A DNA stretch of 64,000 bases, from contig JARBJD010000113.1 in NCBI GenBank assembly GCA_033064195.1, positions 1 through 64,000 on the forward strand, written 5' to 3'. The DNA is from Blattamonas nauphoetae. Its lineage: Eukaryota > Preaxostyla > Oxymonadida. The translations under genes and the position numbers were made by a program. Within the stretch, counting starts at the first letter, position 1, and each line of letters begins with the position of its first letter. The notes under the pieces were generated by a model, which did not search any database, was not told the origin of the DNA, and was given only the letters and a program-made list of their open reading frames with translations. Shown here piece after piece: positions 41,301 to 53,583 of the stretch.

Positions 41301-44300
41301 GAGTTTCTTTCCAATCGGACTTTCCTTCTCGTTCTGGATGGAATCACTGAGCCAATCCCGTTCTCTTGTGAGACACCAACACTCGCAACAATCGGCCCAC
41401 TCCAGATTGGAGGAGGATCAGATCTGACACATTCGACAACATACACACTCATCTCCATCATCGAAGATACCGTCACAGATCCTCGTCATATTCTGTGTGA
41501 TGGGGTGACATTCGCAACACCGGTCCCACCAAAAGTCCTGTCTGCTGAGACAGAGTGTGCAAACATGAACTGCTCCACAATAAACATCGTGTTGAGGGGC
41601 CAAGAGTTTCTTCCCGATCGGACTTTCCTTCTCGTTCTGGATGGAATCACTGAGCCAATCCCGTTCTCTTGTGAGACACCAACACTCGCAACAATCGGTC
41701 CATTTAAGATCGGAACAGGATTCGATTTCACCCACTCGACAACATACACACTCATGTCCATCGTCGAAGACGCAGTCACCGATCCCCACCAGATTCTGTG
41801 TGATGGGGTGACGTTCACAACACCCTCGGCACCTCGTCTCCCGACGGTGTATGTCTCATCGTGGAATGGAGACGATGGATGGAATTGTGGAGATGAGCCT
41901 GATCCATGTCAAACAATGGAGCATGCTTTCACTCGGTTGGGCAATGGAAAGTCGACACTTCTGCTTCAGGGGGCCTTCCACCATGTGTCAGTGTGGGAGA
42001 TCTCGTTCTCGTCTTTGGTGATTTCTCACAACCGAGTCATGAATGATGTGGGAAGCACATTGACTCACTCGACAGTTCGTGTTGGGAAAGAAGGAGGACT
42101 CGTTGTGGATGGAGCGACAGAAACAAGATTTGAAAGCCTCTCGTTCGTTCTTCATCCTTTGCCAGCTGTTGAAGTGTGCGCTGAGATCAAAACAGGACTG
42201 CTGACCATCATGAACTGTATGGTGACTGGAGATGTGTCGACATCGTCGTCTCTCTCAGCGAGACACTCTTCCTTCGTCCGAACTCGGAATGCGATGGATC
42301 TTGTCCGACTAACGACCGCACAACTCGAGCATCATTCTGTGACAACACTGTTGGCTTGGCTGAGTGTTGGGTTGACAGAGATCCTGAAATGGGAAGCAGA
42401 ATCGATCCATTCACAAACGACAGCAGGCTCAGCTGCGTTCATCACACTGTCCAACACATCGTCACTCGACTTGTCATCGTCGTCGTTCGCTTCCTGCTCA
42501 TCATCGACGCGAACTGTTTGGGAGGCGGAGTGTCGTTCTCGGTGTCTGGATCCGCGTCTCTTGTGATCCAGTTCTGTTCGTTTGTGAGCTGCAGTGTTGG
42601 GGATGGAGGGAGGGGAGGAGGGATTGGATTGACATTCTCGTCCGACAGCTCACACAACTATCTTCTGGACACGCTGACGTTTGCCCACAACACCGCGACA
42701 TTTGGGCGAGATCTGTTTCTGGTTGCAGAATCGCTGGAGAAGAGTGTGACGGTTGATCATTTCTTGTTCAATCTGCATCCGCCTGGATTTGATCGCTCGA
42801 ATGCTTTGTTTGGATCAGACCGCGTAGCTTACGTGGAAGAGACCGACCTGTTTCCGTTTCTCTTCCCCAACAATCGGTTCAAGAACGTGTTCGTCGACGC
42901 TTTGGATGAAACAGGCCAAGCCTCGAGTGGAGCGGAGTGTGGGAGAGAGTCACACCCCTGCCTGTCCCTTCACGACGCGATGGACCATCTGTTGAATGCA
43001 GACAATGAAGAGGAAGTGTCGCAGTGTGTGTTGGAGCGCAGTCTTGTTTTGATGGGAGATCTGGTGTTTGGAGGGGAAGGCGATGTGGAGTTGTGTGGAT
43101 ACGTGACAGTTGGCCAACAAGCTGGTCTGGTTCTGTCCATCCTCCCAATCACCACCCACAAACGAACACAGACCGATCCTGTTGAGTATGGGAAAGTTCG
43201 ATTCACTCAACGCGGAAGCATCGGATGCAAATTGACGTTTGGGCTGAGTGAGGTTGTGCCTCCGCAGACAGTGCTGATGAAACATTTGGAGTTCGTGCTC
43301 CCTCTCTTCTCGACCCATCCTCAGCCGATCATCACTGTGCAGTCGGTGCGTCTGTCGCTGATTGATTGTGTTGTGAACTCGATCGACACAGCACAACCTG
43401 TCAGCTCGCTGTTGTCCTTCAGCACATCTCTCACATCGATGGCAGAGAGTGTTCGTCTGAGTGTGTCTCATCTTGTTGCTCAGAACCTGATCCTTTCACG
43501 CCCACTCATCTCCATCCGATCCACTGCAGACTTTCCGCTTCTGATGGATTCTCTGTCCACTGGACATTCGACGAAACTCTCCCAAACCCTCCCCTTCTCC
43601 TTACCGCCCTCTCTCTCCATCGAATCCTCCTTCTTTGAAAGTGTCTCTCTTCGGATTGATGCGACACACGATGACCCCATCGAAACTGGAAGTGTGTTGT
43701 TCGCCGATCTTTCTTTGCCACTGAGCAAGCTGTTGATCCACGACTGTTCGTTCTCGTCGTGTTCCACGGTCATCGTTTCTGTTCCTGCTGAGTCACATCT
43801 TCTGTCTTCATTTGCGAGCGGTGTCTGCTGTTTCAGTTTGGCCCGCTCGCATGTCTCTCTGACCGACTCGTCTTTCGTGAACTGTTCACTCATCATCGAT
43901 CCATCTTGTGTTGTTCCTTCCTCTCCTTCTTTTCTCTCTCTCACGTCACACACGCTGGCTGTTCGATTCCATCCCATGCAAAATATCTCTCAATTGTCCT
44001 CTCCTCTCTCCGCAGCGAGCGTCGACTCTCCGCTGTTGGCCCAGATTCAGTCAGCCAATCTGGACAACCCTTCCTTCCTGTTCGACGACACACTGAGACA
44101 GTCCCCACTTGCAAGCGGTCTGGAGCTCGTTGGGGTGGAGATGGAAGCAGGGTCGTCACTCGATCCCTTCCATCCTCTTCCCCTCGCACTCTTCGTCAGC
44201 GACCACACCGCACCATCACTTTCCACTCGCAGCTGTGTGTTCCGATTTGGCACAGCGGATCCGCTGAATGTCGGACTTGCCGTGGTGCGTGTGAGTGGCG

Positions 44301-44374
44301 GAGCTTGGCATGCTCAGCGGAACCTGCTGTTTGTGAACTGCACGTCGTCTCGAAGAGAAGAGAGCAGAGTCTAG
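38340..44374 (+). pseudogene. Second giant surface protein, one frame break and no receptor tail
   Basis: It opens with a signal peptide (MLWVVTASILTFLITPHSLG) and then follows the plan of the 20-27 kb receptor. Beta-helix repeats come first (VGTGPLLSFG, CLNTSFSSC, SFTECTAPASDGGYGG, NSSFISCTSTSFGGALAV). Four or five beta-sandwich modules follow, opening P-P-x-L-T/S, then YVSSWNGDDGWNCGDEPDPC and a second helix region. After about 1,390 codons the family pattern leaves one frame (SSFASCSSST) and resumes in the next (ANCLGGGVSFSVSG) between about 42,505 and 42,530. The second frame continues for about 620 codons to a stop at 44,374. There is no membrane span or kinase-like tail. It is either a recently broken gene or one with a sequencing indel. 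Confidence 0.75.
41213..41818 (+). repeat. Tandem duplication of one 101-residue module inside the surface gene
   Basis: Two nearly identical 303-bp copies (41213-41515 and 41516-41818) both encode ETECANMNCSTINIVLRGQE and LDGITEPIPFSCETPTLATI. They diverge only in the last third. The period is in frame, so the duplication adds one whole beta-sandwich module. Confidence 0.9.
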
Positions 44375-44799
44375 TTCGTTGGATTCCTCGTCATGTTATC
44401 GTTTCCTTATGCTTTGTTTTGAAGCTGTGCACAACCGTGACTTCTTTAGCACGTTTTCTTTCCTTCTTTCGTTTTCTTAAGTTCTCTTCCGAATCAGCGT
44501 TCCTGGCCTTGGCGCCTACGTTGTTAACTTTCCGATTGAGGCCACTATTTGTATTTTCACTTCCAGAAGAGCCTTTATATTGATGTGTTCATGATAATTG
44601 TCTTCCTCGAATACGATCGAACCAAACTTTGTTCTCGATCTGTCATCACCCCGAACGTTGCTCCCCGAGGTCTTTCTCCTCACTGGTATCATTGTAACAG
44701 CTCTGTTAGAATCGACCGTTCTATCTTTCGCTCCCAAACCTCTCCCGCTTTCTCGGTGTTCTCGTTAAAGTTCGACCCCTCTCAATATCTCCTAGCTAA
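44375..44799. other. Intergenic region
   Basis: No supported gene between the surface pseudogene and the next plus-strand gene. Confidence 0.5.
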
Positions 44800-47700
44800 A
44801 TGAGTGGACCGACTTCTCTTACCAATCCATCCATTTTCTCTGTATACACATACTGTTGTGAAAGTAATGTCGCCAATCTTGCACTGTCCCCAGAGATTCG
44901 GACAGAGTCTCTCGCATCGCACGTCGGACGGTTGGAAAACTGTAATGATCGTGTGTCTTGGATAGTGTGTTATTCTCCTCTTTTCCTCACTTCTGGCAGA
45001 TTTTGATGGAATGGTTTGTTGAAGCAGTGATCGGAGCGGAACTCTTCAGAAATGGACACCCCTCTGCTCCACCTCTGACCATCGAGAACATCCTAATCGA
45101 CGCATCCTCCACAATTCTGATCAGTTATCTCTTTTCACGATTATTTCTTTTGATCAGCTCCTCACTCCTCGCCTCGTCAACCATCAATCGCAGGTTCTCT
45201 TTCTTCCGACATATCCACACTCTGCCAGTTCTTTCTGCACATCCGTCGAACACTCGAACGTCTCTACCGATTGATCCTCCCTCTAAACGACGTTCGAGAA
45301 GATATTGTCTTTGCTCAAATCATGGTTGCTCTTGTCGAACATTTTGTGGCTTCTGGAGATCTCATTCTCCAAAACTCATCACCAACAGATCATTCACAAT
45401 ATTTTGCAGAATGTTATCGAAATCTTGATAAGAACAACTCTCTCTTTTCCAATCCCAATCTCCCAAACCACATCGTCTCGTTGTTCATCCGTTTTGTTCT
45501 TCGTCCCGACAATCACAGCTCTTTTGTTGTGTCAGACCACTCATTCCTGCGCGGAGTTGATGCTGAACACTCCACACAGCTTCTGGATGTCGTGAAGAAG
45601 CTGAAAGGAATCCACTCGCTGGAGATTCTGACGGCTGCTTGTTATGACTGGGGTGAGTGGGTGACAATGCTGGAGATGGTGGAACGGAGTGTGGAATCGG
45701 TGGTGTGTCTTCGTTTCTGTTCATCCTTCCCTTCAGAGAGATCTCTCCTTCCTCCAATCTCCCTGTTTCCGACGAACACTCCTCTCACTCCAAACGAAAC
45801 ATCAACTCCACGCCAACACACCTCAGATCGAAGAGAAGAGTGGAACCGAGTCATCTTCAGACGAGATCAGCACATTCATCACTCGTCTCCCATCCGAAAT
45901 TGAGGCGACATGGAATTTGATGACAGCCAGCTCATCGGAATCCTCAGCCTCCATCTCCACCCAAACAGCACTCCCATCTTCTCTGCCGTCCGGCTCTCGA
46001 ACCATCACTTCTGAGGAGACCAGGTCCAACGCGACACGATTCACTCGAAATCACTCGCAACGAGTGCTGTTGGCGATTCATCTCCTTCTCACTCGACCAC
46101 CCCAAACTTCCTACCCGTGGAACATCAGACAATCTCGTCCTTCTTTTTCAGACGAGGACGCTCCTTTCCAACCCTCCCCTCGATTCGTCGATCAGAACGA
46201 GAAGTTTTCGGTCTCGCTGTTTGACGAAACAGATGATGCGAAACTGTTGGCGTCACTCAGGCGATGTCGAGCTGTTGTCGAAGCGACGAACTCCACAGAC
46301 TGCATTCCTGACATCCACACATTCCGCAGCCACCTGATCGCTGGTCTCCACTCGTCCAACCCTCTCAACATCTACGAGTGTTCGTTTCTCTTCTTCATCC
46401 TTGCCGACTTCCTTCCGACAGCCGACGATCCTCGTGACAGTCAATTTCTGAGTCTCCAGAAAGCGTTCCGAGATGGATCGTATTGGGAGAAGGTGACACT
46501 GCTGAATTTGTGGGGAAGATGGTTCTCGCGAGATGGCAGTAGATCCGGAAAGCGCATGAAGGAGACGGATTTCGATTTCAACGGTTTGTTGAATGCTGAT
46601 CTGACCGACACACACCTTTTCGACGTTGCGTGTTCATTTGTCGGTCATCTCATCACCCGCAACGTGGCTTCGATGCCTCAATCGTGGCTGCTGGACTTCC
46701 TTCTTCAGTTTGAGAAGAGGCATCAGATGATGGTGCGTCTCACTGGCGCTCCGAGCACGTTTTCGGATCGGAAACGATCAAGACACTTTCTGAGTCAACT
46801 CTCCACCAGCCTCGGTTCGCTCTTGTCTCTCTTTTGTGGATGTGACTTCCCTTCTGCACTGACTGAACACATCACAACTGACTTGAGCTCAAGCCCACAC
46901 CCTCTCTCACTTCAGGTGAATCCTGCTTACTTCCTCAGCCACACCTCCATCGCCCCCAACCACAGACACTCCTTCTTCCCGATGGATCTGATGTTCGAAC
47001 GGTATCTCCGATCCGATCCTGACGCGTTCTTCAGAAGTTGGCCTGACATGTCTTCCAACTCTTCGAGAAAGTTCCTTCTGATTCCTCTGGTTGGACTGCA
47101 CTCCCTCCTCCTTCGATGCCCCAAACTCCATCTCACTCCTCAAGCTCTCCATCACTTCCTCCGCGTGATCTTCGGGACAGGTCTGGATGCCATTCCAGAG
47201 CACGTCTACGCCCTCTTCGATCACTTCCCACCGCCTCGCCTCATCGACACTCTCCTCTCTCCTCCACACCTCGTCAGAGACACAAGCGACATGTGGGTCC
47301 GTTTTCTTGCTTTCATCGATTCGTTTTTGGGGTTTGTGGCTCCTTTCGGCGCGTGTTCGTCTCTTGCCAAAGTGTTCAAGATGCTGAGTCCGTTCGGTTC
47401 CCATCCAAAACAAATCGAAATAAGCTGGCTGAGAAGCGCTGGGGATCTGATTGTGTCACTTCACTGGCTCAGCATTCCCGCTCACTTCGACTCTCCCCTC
47501 CTCTGCCATCTTCCTTCTCTGGCTGGTGCTCAGCGAGGCCTCCTCCAAACTCTCTCCTCCCACTCTGGCATCCCCTCCCTCGTCACCACTCTCGCAACTG
47601 ACTCCTTCTCGAACGACCCAAGAGTGAAACAACGCCAAGAACTGTCATTCAACGATCAACTCACACATCTCTCTCGCTCTGTTCGTTCCTTGGCTTCTGC

Positions 47701-48080
47701 CAGTCTGATCTTCCTCTTGTCATCCTTTCACAGGTTTCACTCCATCCAAATTCAGACTCAATGTTGGAATGATCTTCACTCGCCGTCTCCTGTCTGTTTT
47801 CTTTCATCCATTTCATCGACTTCTCAGTTTGCCATCTCCAGCACTCGTGTCTGTTGCCTTCGAGTTCTTCCATCGATTCGTCAGTGTCTCATCTGATGCT
47901 GTTCGGATTGAGTTGGTGGAACGCGGTCTGCTTGATCATCTCGTGGTCGCTGTGTCGAATTCGCTGTTCTTGGATGACTACGAGAAAGGGGTTGCTGTGA
48001 TTGGGATTCTTCTCGGCTCAATCCAACGAGACAATCAAAAGCGAAGAATCAGCCTCGTTGACTTCTCTTCTCTCTTCTGA
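44800..48080 (+). CDS. Large protein of unknown function, five exons
   Basis: Exons 44800-44964, 45000-45125, 45160-45652, 45741-47733 and 47828-48080 sum to 1,010 codons. Introns 1 and 2 are 35 and 34 nt. Intron 3 could instead run 45661-45736, which keeps the same frame shift and adds four codons. The start is MSGPTSLTNPSIFS. Most of the protein looks helical, with Leu-rich stretches (ALVEHFVASGDLIL, LLAIHLLLTRPPQTSYP, FLLQFEKRHQMMVRL, LLIPLVGLHSLLLRCPKL), and one Ser/Thr-rich acidic insert near residues 310-360. There is no signal peptide, membrane span or motif I recognise. A helical-repeat scaffold is the most I would infer. Confidence 0.75.
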
Positions 48081-49289
48081 CACTTCCATCTTTCCAACTT
48101 ACAGTCACGGTCACATGGGTTCGCGGATGAAGGACGATATTTCACTCTTTCATTTCATATGTATTCTCATTGATTTCCTTGTTTTACCACTTTAAACTCT
48201 TCGAAAAATGGTAAAATGTGGTTTTTCAAAAGTGAAATCGAAATGATAAAAAGAATGGGTTCATCTCCGTCGTCCACCAAATGTTCCTCACTCTCAATAA
48301 TATTTCCAGGATCTATTTCCGACAAGAACTTCATTCATCCTCTTTTTCAGCGACAAGAGGGACAACTGAATTGGGTTGCAAAGATCCTTCTGCATCACGC
48401 TTCTTCTGACAAGTTTCTGATAAAAAATTGTATGACGTCTTTTTTTGTAAAGTTTCTCCCATATTTTTCACCAAAAACTCTCTTTTGGTGAAAGAACTGG
48501 GCTTTGTGGAGGTTCGATCATGGTAGAAAAGTGTGTTGTGGCAATCCAACCTTGTAGAGTGTTTCATTTATTTCTCCTCTTTATTTGTAGGAACAACAAC
48601 CGATTTCAGCAACGATCATGGCATCCTCCTGTGCTTTTGTGCATCATGTGACTGTCTTTTATGTTTGTCGTTTCATTCTTCGATTCGTCAGGTACGTTTT
48701 GAATATGCTCCGATTCGTGCTTTTATTTCAGAGAATTTGTCTCGCAATCCCTGTGGCCGACTTTCCAGACGTCAGTTTAGGAAGGATCTCTTTCTTCCCT
48801 TGAGGACTGCATTTTCATCTTTTCTGAATCTTCCAATTTGGAAAAGAGAACTGAAAGAGAAGGACAGACTTGATATGTTAGGAGATGTGATATCATTTCC
48901 TTTTTTATTGATGAGTTTTTTTTCGAGTGTTTTGAGTCGTTCATTTTCAACCACACATCTGTGTTTCATTCATTTCCTTCAAGTATGACACGCTATCTCC
49001 TCTCACATACAGAATAAGTCATACCATTTCATCGAAAGCATTCTCGTTAGTTTTGTCTTATCGTTAACAATTTTCTGGGTTAGATCACGTGCATGATTTC
49101 CTGCAAATTCTGGCGAATGTCGAATATCTGGGCCGATTTGAAATGAGAAATAAAACAGAAGAAAGGGAAAAGCAAGAACAAATGATGTGAGATTCAACCG
49201 CGAACAGATGAGATTTCGACTGTACTCTGAATTGACATGCTGACTTCTGTATCTTCCTCTCTGCCCTTCTTTCATTCTCTTTAGTCTCC
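48081..49289. other. Gene-poor region
   Basis: A plus-strand stretch at 48,618-48,960 could hold a small spliced gene, with a plausible GTACGT...TTTCAG intron at about 48,690-48,731. The product ends quickly in either frame, so I do not call it. Confidence 0.4.
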
Positions 49290-49468
49290 AGATGTTTCTG
49301 GCCATCCTTCTTCTTCAGAAGATCTTGTTTGGAATGACACAATGGACGAAGGAGGACGCAGCTGTTCAGAAGCGAGGACAGCAGATTATGGTCAGACTGT
49401 GCGACGAAGGCATTTCGGACGAGATCGAGCTTACCATTCGAATTCACCCAAACGACGTCAATATTTGA
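49290..49468 (+). pseudogene. Short fragment of a solenoid-family gene
   Basis: It reads FLAILLLQKILFGMTQWTKE, VQKRGQQIMVRLCDEGISD and then a stop. This is almost identical to ILAILLLEKILFGMTQWTKE and VQKRGLQIMVRLCDEGVSD in the gene at 29.9 kb. Only about 55 codons remain. Confidence 0.75.
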
Positions 49469-49750
49469 AAATTGAAAACAAGAAACGAATATATCGCATC
49501 AAGTCCCCTTTTTCTTAATCTCCAAACCTTTCTAGAGCATCACTCTATCTTTTTCATCATCGAGTCAGAATTGACGAAACCAATGAAATGTGAATTAATT
49601 CAGACCTGATTCGTCAGTCCAATTGGAAAAAGAATGGTAGTGAATGTGATTGGGATTGTGGATGAGTCGAATTGAGTCGAAACACCCAAAAGATATTTCT
49701 AGTGGTTCGGATCAGCCCCTTTTCACGTTGTCTACATCATCTGGATTATC
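49469..49750. other. Intergenic region
   Basis: AT-rich and without a gene; the sequence around 49,610-49,700 resembles 31,090-31,190 (TGTGATTG..AAATGAGTCGAAT-like), suggesting a shared flank of duplicated solenoid copies. Confidence 0.4.
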
Positions 49751-50987
49751 ATGGGATGCAAACAATCTCAATTGCCGCTAAATAAGGAGCCCGAGACGGC
49801 AAGGGAGGACATCGCGGGCCAAAAAACTCGTACCGACAAAACAATCACAAAGCCCTCATCATACGGTGTCCCCTTCTTCTCTTCATTGTCATTGTCATGT
49901 GATTCCTCCAGACTACTCTCGATTCCTGATGTGGAACCCAAATTATCCCGCCACAGTTGATTCTCTCGCACTTGTCTTCAACTCCCTTGCTTCCATCGTC
50001 AGAGATGACTTCCAATTGGATAAAGAACAGTTTCACAAAGCTTCAACACTCCTTTCTTTGATCAAGCCGATTGTCAACCGTGAGTCCGACTTCGATGCTT
50101 TTTCGAAGGCCATCGGACAAGGATCCTCAAACACTGCTGCAGTGTTTGTGGATTTCATGACGGTTCTTTTATCGTTGTCCCATTCATCACTTTTCGGGGA
50201 TACTCTCAACTTTGTTTATCAATATATCGATGGGCGTTCTGAATCCTCCCGCCTAACTCTTTTCTCTTCCAAGCTGATTCCCAGACTCCTTTCGGTCCCT
50301 CAATTACAAGATCTTTCTGTAATTGAGGATCAGGACATCCTTTTCAGTGTTCTCTTAATTCTGGACAACGGTGCCAGACTCGCCACCGACTTCCATATTC
50401 AATCTGTCCTCGCCGAGGTTCGATCTATGGTCGACATGCTTCCTCAAGTCAACGCAGCAAATCCGTTGATTGATCGTCCAAACCTTCGGACCAGATTTAC
50501 CGACACTGACCCTGATATCATCCGAGATGTGATGCTGAATGACGTTTTTATCCCGATGGAACCATCTCTCGTCCAGATCACACGCAATCGTGTTCTGAAG
50601 TCGAGGCACAATCCATTCGAGACTATCTTGCAAATTCGGTTCCACATGTTAAAAAATTGTGCATTCCACCAACCAACCTTGGATTTTGTTTGTTCTTCTT
50701 CCGTACCAATGGTCTTCGTGTCGCTTCTGACAGAAAGTCGACTCGACTACACGCCTCACTTTGTCATTTCGTCCTTATCCCACGAAATCACCTTTTGGGA
50801 AGAAGATGGAGCCGAAACTGTGGGAAGAGGAAAAATTTTGCTGCAGACACTGGAACGAGAAGGCTTTCTCGAAGAAATCGAAAAACAAGTAGTTTACGAG
50901 ATCTTGTCGACACGAGGACGGGATACAACACTCCACACATTGCACATCATGAATTTTCTGGGAATGAACGCTTCTCGGCCACAATAA
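49751..50987 (+). CDS. Solenoid-family protein with MGC lipidation start, two exons
   Basis: Exons 49751-49865 and 49912-50987 join across a 46-nt GTGTCC...CCAG intron to 396 residues. The N-terminus MGCKQSQ is a classic dual acylation signal (Gly2 myristoyl, Cys3 palmitoyl). A Lys/Thr-rich linker of about 30 residues leads into an all-helical body (VDSLALVFNSLASIV, ASTLLSLIKPIVNRESD, LPRLLSVP-like repeats, LSHEITFWEEDGAE, LEREGFLEEIEKQVV). The order of landmarks matches the 29.9 and 33.56 kb genes and the fragments at 28.7, 32.75 and 49.3 kb. The family is not one I can name. Its 3' end lies 224 bp from the transposon at 51.2 kb. Confidence 0.82.
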
Positions 50988-51213
50988 ATCATTTCTGAGA
51001 ACTCTCCAGGAATTCTCGCTGTCCTCTCATTGTCCCCCCAGTTGCTCCAACAAAAAGGAACTCTGATCTTCCAAGTCTTCTGTTCTTTTGGTTTCAAGTG
51101 TTTCTGGCTCTTCATTATCATCCACATCGCCCTATTCTTTTTTGTTCTCCAGATTTCGATTGTTGAAGCGACCAAAACGAGATGATTTTGTGTTTTGAGT
51201 GAGGAGGTTCTAC

Positions 51214-51257
51214 AGTGGCTGCATAAGCAGCCATTCTTCCTAAACCCGCCATTGTAC
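51214..51257 (+). repeat. Left TIR of the pogo-like element
   Basis: 44 bp starting CAGTGGCTGCATAAGCAGCC; exact inverted match to 56110-56153, with an internal hairpin. Confidence 0.94.
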
Positions 51258-51430
51258 CATCATAGTCCTCTCATCGACTGAAATGAACCCATCGGATCTG
51301 TGCTGCTTACTGGCCCGGGGTATTGTGTCTTGCCATTTCTCAGGAAGATTCACAAAAATATTCTGTTTTAACTGGTAAATTTGAGTCAATTGTTGATTTA
51401 ACGTTGAGAACAATGAATAATCCGACGGTT

Positions 51431-53041
51431 CTAGAAGTCATCGTGATCAAGAGTAAAGCGCCCTCTCATCTCACTCCAAAACGTTTCTTGATGTGTCTCA
51501 GTGTTAGTCTCAGTTTCTTGAGGTTGAAGAGCGACATTGACGTCAGCAGCATTCGTAGACTTGAGTTCTCTGATCGTGGAACTCCGAGGAGCGAAGTAGG
51601 AAGTGATTTTGTTGGGTCGTTGCGGTTGTGGAAGTGGAGAGCCAGGAATTTGATCATTTTGAGGTCTTGCTTCTTGAATTAATGTTAGCATCGTGCCGGT
51701 TGAGACAATGGATTTGTCCGACCAGTGCTCGTCCAGCAGATCATCTGGAACGGAGGATGGAATATGAAACTGTCTCCGAAGTTTCGAAAGTGGCTCTGAA
51801 ATCGAAATGGGATGAATACCGCACGAGCGAAAAGCAGGTCTGATGACCTTCACCATGAATGCTTCCTGAACGGCAGGAAGAAGTGCATTTGCGATTGCTG
51901 TTCGAGTGGATGATCGATCAGTTGCTTCCGGTTCCTCAAAACATCGGTAGAAGTGAGTTTTTAAAGTTCTAAAGGGTGCATCGTCCATTGGTTGGAGGAG
52001 GTTGGTTGTGTTCGGAGGAAACGTATGCAGTATGATTTTATTTTTGAGTAGAAGAGTGTGGAGTTCATGTTGGAATCTTGATGAATGGGAATCAACGAGG
52101 AGTAAAGCCCATCTCCCAACGAGTGACTGACAGATTCGTTTCTTTGCTACTTTTTTGATGAATAGTTCTGATATATAGCGAAAGAATGTCTCTTTATCCA
52201 TCCAACCGATGCCATTTGGCATTTGACGAATGAGATGTGACGGGAACAGCGAGAATTCTTTGGCATTAGTTTTCTTTGCAACGAGAAGCACGTTGGGTAA
52301 AAACGTCCCGTCCGCACAAATGCATGAACAGATTGTGGTATTCGGAGTCTTCATTGGTTTTCTTGCGGGGAGTGGGATTTCTTTTTTTGCATGAGCCTCC
52401 AATTGAACCTTCTTGCCGGTCACATTGAGGGAAGACTCATCAAAATTGAAGATCAACCTCTCGTCTATCTCGTATGTCGTGATAACCTTCTCGATCGCAT
52501 CAATCCAAAGCCTGACAGTTGTTGGATTACAGCATGATATCTTTTTGGTTTCCATCACAGCCGGTTTAGATATTTTAAGCTCCGTCGAAAAATCTTTGTT
52601 GTGGTAAATCCATGTCGGACTGAGAGGTCTTTCGAAATATGCCTCACCGACTTCATCAATCAACATCTTCTCCGCCTGGAAAATGAATCAAAACAGAAAA
52701 GAACGAGATACTTCCTTCTGGAGAACTGGGAGTTTCACCGTTCCTCGATCGGATTTCTGTTTCTGAAATTGGCTGAAGAGATCCGATCGGAGAGACTTGT
52801 TCAGGCGACATGGGCGTCCATTCACTCCACAGTCGCGATTTTCTGCAATAGCTCTTCTTGCCCTCTTGACTGCACTGGAATCAACTTTGGCAACGCGATT
52901 GACGATACCTTTCTTGAGTCTGAGATTCTTCTCCACTCGAACGACTCTTTCGGCCCGGGACATACCGAAATATTCCGATTTTGCCATTTCCCGAACGATT
53001 GCCTTCTGGTGTGGAGTTCTTGGCTTTTTTTGCTTTTTCAT
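51431..53041 (-). CDS. Pogo/Tigger-like DDE transposase, two exons
   Basis: Exons (minus strand) 53041-52712 and 52675-51431 join across a 36-nt GTATCT...TTCCAG intron to 524 residues. The ATG at 53,041 starts MKKQKKPRTPHQKA; a TTG further upstream is in frame but not needed. The N-terminal part has a basic helix-turn-helix region (VDSSAVKRARRAIAEN, GVNGRPCRL). The DDE domain carries IFNFDESSLN, then CSCICADGTFLPNVLL, LLLVDSHSSRF and NLLQPMDDAPF. I count 35 residues between the second and third Asp. The C-terminal 100 residues are acidic/Gln-rich. No break is seen, so it could be functional. It inserts at TA, as the flanks show. Confidence 0.92.
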
Positions 53042-53583
53042 TGATGATGGGCAGAACAGAGTTTGTTCCTTTTTCTGTCTCAATTCTCTTTTTTGCTTCA
53101 GTGACGATGCACAAAAATTGATTTCTTATCCAATCAGCAAGATTGAAGTGAGAATCAAAAACAAGAAAAACATAGGCATGGCTGACCGGCACTGACCGGT
53201 CAGTTTTCATCGAAAAGTACTGACGGTCACTGACCGGAGAAATGAGGGAACCCATAATCCAGAGTTACCATTTCTCCGAAGTGGATTCATCGAAAACTGC
53301 ATTTCGCATCGATACCGTGAGTATTCGTGATCTGTCTTCGGATATACAACAAATGTATAATTTTCACTTCTATTCATCTCTTGCTAACTTATTCTTGGAC
53401 ATTTTTACCAGTTATAAGTACAAAAGGCAATTATGGGTTGCTCTTTGACATTTTTTCGTATTCTCCAAGTTAAGTTAACACTCTTGTTTTCTCACTTCGG
53501 CTTTTTTTGAATCACAGAGTTTTGAAGAGGATTGAAACACTTTATGAATGAAGTGGGAACGACGCCACTACTCATTGCTGTCA

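Noticed and set aside
42356-44374. Separate gene starting at 42,356
   Set aside because: Its first 50 codons overlap the upstream frame and do not look like a signal peptide; the family pattern begins only after about 42,520, so it is the continuation of the upstream surface gene.
48533-48988. Small gene at 48.5-49.0 kb
   Set aside because: A splice pair exists, but both resulting frames stop soon after and no homology is visible.
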